Source: Acetobacteraceae bacterium | GTDB lineage: Bacteria; Pseudomonadota; Alphaproteobacteria; Acetobacterales; Acetobacteraceae | Length of the DNA stretch: 6,047 nucleotides | Direction of reading: 5' to 3' | Assembly (NCBI GenBank): GCA_027323595.1 | Contig: DAHWBL010000355.1 | Coordinates: 1 to 6,047 of the forward strand | Shown: piece by piece, positions 1 through 5,849 of the stretch | Numbering within the stretch: position 1 is the first letter of the stretch | Layout: every line of letters begins with the position of its first letter | Notes under the pieces: model-generated | Databases searched by the model: none | Told to the model about the DNA's origin: nothing | Seen by the model: only the letters and a program-made list of their open reading frames with translations | Program-made: the position numbers and the translations under genes

Positions 1-19
1 CGGCTTGGCCGACACATTC

Positions 20-25
20 GGAGAG
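20..25 (+). promoter_or_regulatory. Ribosome binding site of the amidase gene
   Basis: GGAGAG lies 8 bases before the ATG at 34, a good Shine-Dalgarno match that supports this start. Bases 1-33 hold no recognisable end of an upstream gene. No promoter can be judged because the window begins here. Confidence 0.6.
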
Positions 26-33
26 CCCCGCAC

Positions 34-1197
34 ATGCCACGATCCAGCGCCTTTGTGCCGCATGACCTGCCCGCGCCGATCGCTGGCCGCGCGGGCGGAA
101 GGCTCGCCGGACTGACCTTCGCGGTGAAGGACATGTTCGCGGTTGCCGGACAGCGCGCCGGCGGCGGCAATCCGGATTGGCTGGCGCACCAGCCTGTGGC
201 GCCTGCGTACAGCAGCGTGGTCTCGACCCTGCTCGATGCCGGCGCGACGCTGATCGGCAAGACGGTGTGCGACGAGTTTTTTTTCAGCGTTGCCGGCGCC
301 AACGCGCATTACGGCACGCCGCGCAATCCGCGCGCGCCGGGGCGGCTGCCTGGCGGGTCGTCATCGGGCTCGGCGAGCACGGTGGCCGCCGGCGCGGTGG
401 ATTTCGCGCTGGGCAGCGACACCGGCGGATCGGTGCGGGTGCCGGCGGCGTTTTGCGGCCTGTGCGGCATTCGGCCCAGCCACGGCGCGCTGGCGATGGA
501 CGGCGTGTTGGCGATGGCGCCGAGTTTTGATGCGATCGGCTGGTTCACCGCGGGGCCCGGATTGCTGCGCGCGATCGGCGCGCTGATGCTGCCGGCGGCG
601 ACGCCCGCGCCGATCACCTCGATTTTTTTCGCAACCGACATGATCGATCAGGCCGACGGGCCGATCGCAGAGGCGGTGCGGCGGGTGGCAGCCGTGCTTG
701 GCGCCGCGCCGATGGAGTTGGCACCCGGCGGAACCGATGCCTGGCGCGAGGCGTTCCGGGTGATCCAGGGACATGAAATCTGGCGCTGTCATGGAAAATT
801 CATCAGCCAGAACAAGCCGAATTTCGGACCAGGCGTTGCCGAGCGGATGCAGTATGCATCGACGGTGAGCGATGCCGCGCATGCGTCGGCGGTCGCGGTG
901 CGCGAGGCTGCGCGCGCGGCGATCCTGGCGCTGGTGCCGCCAGGCAGTGTGATCGTGATGCCAACCGCGCCCTGCCCGCCGCCCTTGCTGGATGCGGATG
1001 CGGCCACGCTCGACTCGTTTCGTACGCGCACCATGGCGCTCACCTGCGCGGCCGGGCTTGCCGGGCTGCCGCAGGTCAATCTGCCGCTGGCGACCGCCGA
1101 CGGATTGCCGGCCGGGCTGTCGCTGCTGGGCGGACCGGGCAGCGACCATGCGCTGCTCGATCTGGCCTGCGCGGTGGCGCCCTTGTGCGGGCTGTAA
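34..1197 (+). CDS. Amidase-signature hydrolase, plant AMI1-like (possible indole-3-acetamide hydrolase)
   Basis: A 387-residue amidase-signature enzyme, predicted cytoplasmic, that would hydrolyse a carboxamide to acid and ammonia. The Ser-cisSer-Lys triad is visible: K32 in AVKDMF, cis-Ser S109 in PGGSSSGS, and nucleophile S133 in DTGGSVRVPAAFCG. The spacings (77 and 24 residues) match my recollection of Arabidopsis AMI1 (K36, S113, S137). Further AMI1-like blocks are GNPDWL (45-50), ANAHYGTPRNP (89-99), RPSHGA (147-152), PSFDAIGWF (163-171), FGPGVAERM (264-272) and LDSFRTR (326-332). At 387 residues it is short for the superfamily but near AMI1 (about 425). The start has a GGAGAG ribosome site at 20-25, 8 bases upstream. 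It is convergent with the UbiD gene. Family membership is secure. Substrate is inferred: indole-3-acetamide or another arylacetamide. No signal peptide or membrane segment is seen. Confidence 0.93.
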   Translation: MPRSSAFVPHDLPAPIAGRAGGRLAGLTFAVKDMFAVAGQRAGGGNPDWLAHQPVAPAYSSVVSTLLDAGATLIGKTVCDEFFFSVAGANAHYGTPRNPRAPGRLPGGSSSGSASTVAAGAVDFALGSDTGGSVRVPAAFCGLCGIRPSHGALAMDGVLAMAPSFDAIGWFTAGPGLLRAIGALMLPAATPAPITSIFFATDMIDQADGPIAEAVRRVAAVLGAAPMELAPGGTDAWREAFRVIQGHEIWRCHGKFISQNKPNFGPGVAERMQYASTVSDAAHASAVAVREAARAAILALVPPGSVIVMPTAPCPPPLLDADAATLDSFRTRTMALTCAAGLAGLPQVNLPLATADGLPAGLSLLGGPGSDHALLDLACAVAPLCGL

Positions 1198-1203
1198 CCG
1201 AAA

Positions 1204-2544
1204 TCAGCCGCGCACGATGCCACGTGCCCACTGCATCGCCGCTTCGGGCAGCGAGGTGCGGATGACGTCCCAGCCGGGTTTGCGGGTGGCGTCCATGCCG
1301 AGCTTGGCGGACATGCCATCGACCGAGGACGGGTCCAGCCGGTTGCAAAAGACCTTGGGCACCACGAACATGTCGCTATCCGCCTGAAACCTGGTGGCGA
1401 GTGCCCAGAGCATCTCGGTCTCGTTGAACACGTCGATATCCTCATCCACCACGACGGCGAGCTTCAGATACGGATCGAGCCCGAACAGCAGCATCAGCGC
1501 GTGGCGCGCCTGGCCGGGGGCGGTGGCGCGCAGCGACAGATAGGCGTGAAAATGCGTGCCTGATTTTGGGAAGTTCAGCGCCACCGCGCCAGGCACCATT
1601 TCGCGCAGCCGGTTCCAGACATGCGCCTCCTTGCCGGCGCGGCCGAGCAGCAGATGTTCGGCCGAATAGCCCGGGATGATGTCCAGAAACCAAGGTGCGG
1701 CGCGCTGGGTGATCGCGCGCACCACGAACACGTGGCGGGTCGAGCGGGAGGTGGCGTAGCCGGTATATTCGCCGAACGGGCCTTCATCCTCGAAGACGTC
1801 GGCGAGAATTTCGCCTTCCAGAACATATTCGGCCGCCGCCGGCACTTCGACATCGATGGTCTTGCAGGCCACCAGCTCCACCGGCCTGCCGAGCAGCGCG
1901 CCGGCGACCTCCAGCTCGTCCACATCCATGCCCATCTTGGCGCCGGCGGCCAGATGGATCGCGGGGTGGCCGCCGATCACCACCGCGACCGGCAGATTGC
2001 GTCCGCGCGCGGCGGCGCGCTGCCAATGGTCCCAGATATGGCCGCGCGAATGCAGGCTGACGCCGAAACGATCCGGCCCCTTCAACTGCATGCGCTGGTA
2101 GCTGAGATTGCGAACCCCCGTGTCGGGGTCTTTGCAGATCAGAATGCCCGAGCTGATGTAGCGGCCGGCATCCTGTTCGAAATGGCGACTGATCGGCAAT
2201 CGTGCCGCATCGAGCGCGCCGGCGGTGAGCACCAGTTCCTGCACCGGCGCGTCACGCACCAGCACCGGGCTGATGCGCCTCTCGCTGGCGGCGAGCCATG
2301 CCTGGTTGAAATGTTCCCCGCTGGTGCCGGCCATCCTGGCGATCCGCCCGCGCTCGGCGAACAGATTGCAGACCACGGGGCCGACGAACCCGATCGGGTT
2401 TTCGATCACCACGACCGGGCTGCGCCCGGCGCGTTCGAGTTCCAGCGACAAGGCGGTCGGCAGGTAGTCGAGGTCGAACGGCGCATGCAGGCGCAGCACC
2501 TCCTCGGGCGGCAGCGCGTCGATGAAGCTGCGCAACGAGTCCAT
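1204..2544 (-). CDS. UbiD-family prenyl-FMN-dependent (de)carboxylase
   Basis: A 446-residue UbiD-family enzyme. The family removes or adds CO2 on aromatic, heteroaromatic or alpha,beta-unsaturated acids using prenylated FMN made by UbiX. Aligned by eye to Aspergillus Fdc1, the functional residues are present: metal ligands N146, H169 and E212 (the last within a residue or so), and the catalytic Arg-Glu-Glu set R151 (YQRMQLKGPD), E254 and E259 (EGPFGEYTGY). The C-terminal block VVVDEDIDVFNETEMLWA (364-381) is also typical. Length fits the 450-500 family range. The frame is open upstream to 2769, but the extra 75 residues overlap the deaminase gene and look non-native; MDSLRSF at 2544 gives a normal N-terminus, though its ribosome site is weak. 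It is the last gene of the three-gene operon, 11 bases after the deaminase stop. The substrate cannot be read from sequence. No ubiX is in the window, so flavin prenyltransferase must come from elsewhere. A role in ubiquinone synthesis is less likely than catabolism, given the neighbours. Confidence 0.93.
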   Translation of the reverse strand: MDSLRSFIDALPPEEVLRLHAPFDLDYLPTALSLELERAGRSPVVVIENPIGFVGPVVCNLFAERGRIARMAGTSGEHFNQAWLAASERRISPVLVRDAPVQELVLTAGALDAARLPISRHFEQDAGRYISSGILICKDPDTGVRNLSYQRMQLKGPDRFGVSLHSRGHIWDHWQRAAARGRNLPVAVVIGGHPAIHLAAGAKMGMDVDELEVAGALLGRPVELVACKTIDVEVPAAAEYVLEGEILADVFEDEGPFGEYTGYATSRSTRHVFVVRAITQRAAPWFLDIIPGYSAEHLLLGRAGKEAHVWNRLREMVPGAVALNFPKSGTHFHAYLSLRATAPGQARHALMLLFGLDPYLKLAVVVDEDIDVFNETEMLWALATRFQADSDMFVVPKVFCNRLDPSSVDGMSAKLGMDATRKPGWDVIRTSLPEAAMQWARGIVRG

Positions 2545-2555
2545 GGCCCGGCGCG

Positions 2556-3038
2556 TCAGCCCCAGAAGCCGGCGTGGGTCGCCGCGGCTTCGTCCTCCAG
2601 CAGCGGGCCGACCACCTCGATGTCGCGCAGCCCGCGTGAGAACAGCTCCCGGCACGGGATGGTGATGGTCGGGTTTTCCGGATGGTTGCCTGTGTCGGCC
2701 AGCAATCTTTCCACCGGGTAGCCATAGACCACGCGCCCGATACCCGACCAGTAGGCGCCGGTGGCGCACATCGGACAGGGCTCGGTGCTGCTGTAGAGCG
2801 TGGCCTGGTTCAACGTCGCCTTGTCCACCTTGCGCGAGGCGATGCGGATTGCGTCCAGCTCGGAATGTTGGGTCGGGTCGCCGCCGCGCTCCTTGCGGCT
2901 TTCCGCCTCGGCCAGAACCGTGCCGTCCGCGGCGACGATGACGCAGCCGAACGGATGGTGCCCGCCGGCGCGCGAGGCATGCGCGAGCGCGATGGCGCGG
3001 CGCAGAAAAGCCTTGTCCTGATCATCATCCATCGTCAT
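2556..3038 (-). CDS. Cytidine/guanine-type zinc nucleobase deaminase
   Basis: A 160-residue cytidine/deoxycytidylate-deaminase-fold protein, expected to be cytoplasmic and to replace a ring amino group by oxygen. Zinc and catalytic residues are visible: H58 and E60 (HSELDAI, where the family usually has HAE) and C88/C91 (STEPCPMCATGA). GGHHPFGCVIV (25-35) and GRVVYGY (101-107) are typical of the guanine deaminase / TadA-like branch. The size matches bacterial GuaD-like enzymes (about 155-160). The ATG at 3038 overlaps the upstream TGA by one base (TGATG) and has AAGGA 4 bases upstream; an ATG at 3032 is an alternative with 10-base spacing. The frame is open further upstream (to 3485), but that part lies inside the binding-protein gene. 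Co-transcription with a UbiD enzyme and a periplasmic binding protein suggests catabolism of an aminated heterocycle, not tRNA editing (inference). Substrates could be guanine, cytosine, a pterin or another amino-heterocycle. Confidence 0.9.
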   Translation of the reverse strand: MTMDDDQDKAFLRRAIALAHASRAGGHHPFGCVIVAADGTVLAEAESRKERGGDPTQHSELDAIRIASRKVDKATLNQATLYSSTEPCPMCATGAYWSGIGRVVYGYPVERLLADTGNHPENPTITIPCRELFSRGLRDIEVVGPLLEDEAAATHAGFWG

Positions 3039-4024
3039 CACATCCTTGGCACGAAGCGCGTGTCCACCAGCTTTTGCGGGTCGATCCTGTCGGGCGGATA
3101 GTTCTGCGCGCGTGCCACCCAGCTCCAGGTTTCGGCGAGCAGCGCGGGATCGAACCAGCCGAGCCCGTCGCGCTGGCTGATCTCGTTGCTGATCAGCGCG
3201 ATGGTGGTGCCGCATTGCGGTTCGGCAAGTGCGGCGTCCACCTCCGGCAGCGCCTTGTGGATCGCCCGCGCGCCCTCCGCACAGCTTGCCACCGAGCGGC
3301 GCACCGCCTCGGCATAGGCGCGCACGAAGCGGGCGACGATGTCGGGGTGGTCGTTGATCATCGCATCGGTGGCGAACAGCGAAAGCCCATAGCCGGTCAG
3401 GCCGGAATCCGACCACGGGATGGTGTGCATGGTCTTGCCGACGGCCTTCAGCGCCTCCTCGATCTCGGTGCCCGAGGTGACCCAATCGATCAGCGCATCC
3501 ACCTTGCCGGTGGCGAGCAGCGGGCCGAGCGTGGCGGGGTCCACTTTCAACAGATTGACGTCCGCCGGATCGAGCCCGTTCTGGCGGGCGATCACCGGCC
3601 AGATGGTGTTCGACGAGGTGAAGGTGGCGGTGCCGAGCGTGTGGCCGGCGAGCGATTTGATGCTGGTGATCGGCCCGCCCTGTACCGTCAGGATCGCGTC
3701 GGGCTGTTTGCTGAACACGGAGAATACGGCGCGCACCGGCACGCCGTGCTCGGCCGCCGCGGTCATCAGCCCGTTCATGCCGCCGCTGCCGAATTGCGCG
3801 CTGCCGGTGGCCATCCTGGTGATGACGTCGGTGGTGCCCCGCCCGGCATTGATGGTGACGTCCAGCCCCTCCCTGGCGAACAGCCCCTCGGTCTGGGCAA
3901 TCCAGGGGAAGGTCTCCTCACCCGATGGCAGCCAATCGAGGATATAGGTCACCTTGTCCGCCGCGCGCGCCGGGCCCGCCAGCGCCAGCACCGCCCACAT
4001 CGCCATCGCGCCCCGCCACGGCAT
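3038..4024 (-). CDS. Periplasmic ABC-transporter substrate-binding protein, NMT1/THI5 (SsuA/TauA-like) family
   Basis: From the ATG at 4024 the product has 328 residues, with a Sec signal peptide: charged MPWRG, a hydrophobic stretch (about 6-18), and a likely cut after ARA at 21. The mature part opens with DKVTYILDWLPSG and continues EGLFAREGLDVTI (46-58) and GTTDVITRMATGSAQFG (63-79), typical of the NMT1/THI5 domain that binds nitrate/sulfonate-type ligands, thiamine pyrimidines, riboflavin or other small organics. Only two cysteines occur in the mature chain (C248, C271), possibly a disulfide. The frame is open back to 4180, but the extra 52 residues are not signal-like; the 4024 start puts the signal peptide at the N-terminus and has GGGGG 7 bases upstream. 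It is the first gene of the operon and overlaps the deaminase start by one base. No permease or ATPase gene is present, so its transporter is elsewhere or shared. The ligand is unknown; a thiamine-precursor role (ThiY-like) is possible but unsupported. Confidence 0.9.
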   Translation of the reverse strand: MPWRGAMAMWAVLALAGPARAADKVTYILDWLPSGEETFPWIAQTEGLFAREGLDVTINAGRGTTDVITRMATGSAQFGSGGMNGLMTAAAEHGVPVRAVFSVFSKQPDAILTVQGGPITSIKSLAGHTLGTATFTSSNTIWPVIARQNGLDPADVNLLKVDPATLGPLLATGKVDALIDWVTSGTEIEEALKAVGKTMHTIPWSDSGLTGYGLSLFATDAMINDHPDIVARFVRAYAEAVRRSVASCAEGARAIHKALPEVDAALAEPQCGTTIALISNEISQRDGLGWFDPALLAETWSWVARAQNYPPDRIDPQKLVDTRFVPRM

Positions 4025-4079
4025 CGCCTTGCCCCCGAATTGTGCCGCCAGAGCCACGCAATGCGCGTGCCACCTGCCA

Positions 4080-4127
4080 GAGCGGTTTGCCTTGACCGTC
4101 ATCGACATCCACGCGGTGAAACCGCTC
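4080..4127. repeat. 9-bp inverted repeat with 30-bp spacer
   Basis: GAGCGGTTT at 4080-4088 is matched by AAACCGCTC at 4119-4127, perfect over 9 bp around a 30-bp spacer. It lies between the operon start and the larger palindrome. It could be a pair of regulator half-sites on one DNA face (centres about 39 bp apart) or chance. Confidence 0.4.
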
Positions 4128-4143
4128 CAGCCGCAGGGTGAGC

Positions 4144-4190
4144 GAGCAACTTGATCGTGCAGACCGTTTCCGATCTGCACGATGTTGCTC
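4144..4190. promoter_or_regulatory. Long interrupted palindrome, candidate operator
   Basis: Arms GAGCAAC (4144-4150) plus ATCGTGCAGA (4154-4163) pair perfectly with TCTGCACGAT (4174-4183) plus GTTGCTC (4184-4190), giving 17 bp broken only by a TTG bulge at 4151-4153, with a 10-base centre at 4164-4173. It lies 21 bp before the GTG start of the monooxygenase and 119 bp from the start of the divergent operon. No T-run follows on either strand, which argues against a simple terminator. The position suggests a two-sided operator for a dimeric regulator, or a structured leader RNA for the monooxygenase gene. The regulator is not in the window. Confidence 0.55.
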
Positions 4191-4211
4191 TATTGACGGC
4201 ACCTGGCGCGC

Positions 4212-5240
4212 GTGCAGCATCAGCCCATGCGTCTTAGTGTGCTCGACCAGTCCCCCATCGTCACCGGTGCCGTGCCAGACGGCGCCATCCGGGAATCGCT
4301 GATCCTGGCGCGCGAATGCGAGGCGCTGGGCTATGACCGGTATTGGGTCGCCGAGCATCATAATTCCGACTCGATCGCCGGCACCGCGCCGGAAATTCTG
4401 ATCAGCGCCATCGCCGCCACCACCAGCACCATCCGGGTCGGCAGCGCGGGGGTGATGCTGCCGCATTATGCGGCGCTGAAGGTGGCCGAGCAGTTCCGCG
4501 TGCTGGAAGCCATCGCGCCGGGGCGGATCGATCTGGGGCTGGGCCGCGCGCCTGGGTCGGACGGGCGCACCGCCTTCGCGCTCAACCCGCAGGCGGCGTC
4601 GGCGGCGGAACATTTTCCGGCGATGGTGCGCGACCTCGCCGATCTGTTGGCCGGCCGGCCGCTGGTGGAAGGCCACCCGTTCCGCGACGTGCGCGCCCAG
4701 CCGCAGGGGCCAGGCGCGCCGCAAATGTGGGTGCTGGGCAGCTCGGATTACGGCGCGCAGGTGGCGGCGCATTTCGGCCTGCCCTTCTGCTTCGCGCATT
4801 TCATCACCGACGGGGCGGGCATGGAGGCGGCGCTGGACATCTATCGCCAGCGCTATCGCCCGAGCGAGGCCTGGCCGGTGCCGCACGCAGCCCTCACGGT
4901 GTGGGCGCTGGCGGCACCGAGCGAGGCGGAGGCGGAGCATCTGGTGTCCTCGCGCCTGCTGGCGCGGCTGTGGCGGGATCAGGGCCGCTACGCACCGCTG
5001 CCGAGCCCCGAGGAGGTGGCCGCCGCGCCGCTGAGCGAGGCCGAACGCGCGCAGATGGGGCGCATCCGCGGCCGCACGATTTTCGGCACCGCACCGCAGG
5101 TGGTTGCGCGGTTGGAACAATTATGCGCAGCCTTCGGGATCGACGAGATGGCGGTGCTGACGGCAACGCACGACCCGCTGGCGCGGCGGCGGTCGTACCG
5201 GTTGATCGCGGAGGCGGCAGGGTTGCGGGGGGCGGGCTGA
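4212..5240 (+). CDS. LLM-class flavin-dependent monooxygenase, YhbW/MsnO8-like
   Basis: A 342-residue luciferase-like (bacterial luciferase TIM-barrel) protein that would use reduced FMN and O2 to oxidise an unknown substrate in the cytoplasm. Motifs, numbered from the GTG: LSVLDQSPI (8-16), YDRYWVAEHHN (41-51), GSAGVMLPHYA (77-87), PGRIDLGLGRAPGSD (103-117), LGSSDYGAQVAAHFGLPF (175-192) and the C-terminal FGTAPQVVARL (291-301). These match the YhbW/MsnO8 subgroup, and the length is near E. coli YhbW (about 335). The start is uncertain: GTG at 4212, or ATG at 4227 (MRLSVLDQ), which removes five residues; neither has a clear ribosome site. It is transcribed away from the binding-protein operon across a palindromic region, which hints at shared control. 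A flavin reductase partner is not in the window. It may serve the same pathway as the operon or be an unrelated oxidoreductase. Confidence 0.9.
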   Translation: MQHQPMRLSVLDQSPIVTGAVPDGAIRESLILARECEALGYDRYWVAEHHNSDSIAGTAPEILISAIAATTSTIRVGSAGVMLPHYAALKVAEQFRVLEAIAPGRIDLGLGRAPGSDGRTAFALNPQAASAAEHFPAMVRDLADLLAGRPLVEGHPFRDVRAQPQGPGAPQMWVLGSSDYGAQVAAHFGLPFCFAHFITDGAGMEAALDIYRQRYRPSEAWPVPHAALTVWALAAPSEAEAEHLVSSRLLARLWRDQGRYAPLPSPEEVAAAPLSEAERAQMGRIRGRTIFGTAPQVVARLEQLCAAFGIDEMAVLTATHDPLARRRSYRLIAEAAGLRGAG

Positions 5241-5253
5241 GGGGAGGAAGGCT

Positions 5254-5276
5254 GTTCTTTTTTGGCAAAAAAGAAC
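5254..5276. terminator. A/T-rich hairpin, probable terminator or dispersed intergenic element
   Basis: GTTCTTTTTT (5254-5263) pairs perfectly over 10 bp with AAAAAAGAAC (5267-5276) around a GGC loop, starting 13 bases after the monooxygenase stop. An adjoining near-palindrome, CCAAAAAA/TTTCTTGG (5276-5291, one mismatch), follows directly. The A/T content stands out in this GC-rich DNA. From memory, similar TTCTTTTTTG-CAAAAAAGAA elements are common after genes in Acetobacteraceae. There is no uninterrupted T-tract immediately after the stem, so it is not a textbook intrinsic terminator. Confidence 0.55.
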
Positions 5277-5346
5277 CAAAAAATTTCTTGGACTAGCGGT
5301 CTGGTTTGCGGCAACGACTGGCACTTCACGGGGGGATGCTCATCTG

Positions 5347-5808
5347 ATGAGCTATTACGAAAAAGTCCTGCAACCCGGCGAACAGGTTCGCTTCGTCGGG
5401 AAACTGCATTGGATCATCTACAAGAACGTGGTCGGCTATCTGCTGCTCGCGGCGGTGTTCGCGGTGGAGCCGCACATCCTGGAGTCCTCCGACCCCGGCA
5501 GGATGTATCTGGCGACGGTGCTGATCGCGCTGCTGAGTTTCCTCGAAGGGGTGCGCGCGACGATCGTGCAGGCCACCACCGAATTCGTGGTGACCGACAA
5601 GCGCGTGATCTACAAGCGCGGCTGGATTTCGCGGCGCACCGAGGAGATCAACATCACCAAGGTGGAATCGGTGGATGTGGACCAGGACGTTGTCGGCCGC
5701 ATTCTGGGCTTCGGATCGGTGCTGCTCCGCGGAACCGGCGGAAGCTGGGAGCCGCTGCGGCGGGTGGCTGATCCGTTGGGGTTGCGGAATGCGATCCTTG
5801 TTGGGTGA
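5347..5808 (+). CDS. Small membrane protein with bacterial PH (bPH2) domain
   Basis: A 153-residue protein. An N-terminal LQPGEQVRFVGKLHWIIY segment (8-25) leads into a hydrophobic helix (about 27-41), a short loop with charged residues (about 42-52), a second helix (about 53-67), and a C-terminal PH-like domain (about 74-150). The domain carries the hallmarks TTEFVVTDKRVIYKRGWISRR (from T77) and INITKVESVDV (101-111), followed by GRILGFGSVLLRGTGGS. This is the single-domain bPH2 / former DUF304 membrane family; its molecular role is not well established. The domain is expected to face the cytoplasm. GGGGGGA at 5330-5336 lies 10 bases before the ATG. It is separated from the monooxygenase gene by an A/T-rich hairpin, so it is probably a separate unit unrelated to the catabolic genes. 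After its TGA the same frame stays open to the window end, but that extension has weak codon bias and no recognisable domain. Confidence 0.85.
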   Translation: MSYYEKVLQPGEQVRFVGKLHWIIYKNVVGYLLLAAVFAVEPHILESSDPGRMYLATVLIALLSFLEGVRATIVQATTEFVVTDKRVIYKRGWISRRTEEINITKVESVDVDQDVVGRILGFGSVLLRGTGGSWEPLRRVADPLGLRNAILVG

Positions 5809-5824
5809 TGGCGGTTAGGCAGGT

Positions 5825-5849
5825 CCCGCATGAGCGGCGCTCATACGGG
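5825..5849. terminator. GC-rich hairpin after the PH-domain gene, possible terminator
   Basis: CCCG-c-ATGAGC (5825-5835) pairs with GCTCAT-a-CGGG (5839-5849) around a GGC loop, 10 bp with one internal mismatch, 16 bases after the PH-gene stop. No T-run follows. Position and shape suggest a 3' end structure or a REP-like element; the function is not certain. Confidence 0.4.

Larger units (their letters stand above)
4025..4211. promoter_or_regulatory. Divergent intergenic control region
   Basis: This 187-bp gap separates the binding-protein operon (leftward) from the monooxygenase gene (rightward) and should hold both promoters. It contains two inverted repeats, listed separately. No convincing -35/-10 pair could be identified on either strand; TTGACG at 4193-4198 is a -35-like hexamer, but it sits too close to the monooxygenase start for a standard leadered message. 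Confidence 0.5.

Noticed and set aside
1621..2721. 366-residue plus-strand frame opposite the UbiD gene
   Set aside because: It mirrors the high-GC coding strand of UbiD, is His/Ala/Arg-rich and has no recognisable motif.
2545..2769. N-terminal extension of the UbiD reading frame (75 extra residues)
   Set aside because: It overlaps the 3' half of the deaminase gene in another frame, is arginine/proline-rich and shows no UbiD similarity. The ATG at 2544 gives a normal N-terminus.
3039..3485. Upstream extension of the deaminase frame as a fusion protein
   Set aside because: The region is fully used by the binding-protein gene in another frame, and the translated extension has low-complexity shadow composition.
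4025..4180. 52-residue upstream extension of the binding protein
   Set aside because: It would bury the signal peptide inside the protein and run across the inverted repeats. The ATG at 4024 has a better context.
4144..4190. Intrinsic terminator or riboswitch
   Set aside because: No T-tract follows on either strand, no gene ends nearby, and no known riboswitch core is recognisable.
4193..4198. TTGACG as a standard -35 box for the monooxygenase
   Set aside because: A -10 box at normal spacing would fall at or inside the start region and no TATAAT-like sequence is present.
3918..5120. 400-residue minus-strand frame opposite the monooxygenase gene
   Set aside because: Arg/His/Gln-rich shadow of the luciferase-like gene with no domain. 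The end segment LERFHRVDVDDGQGKPLWQ looked protein-like, but it lies over the intergenic inverted repeat and shows no known family.
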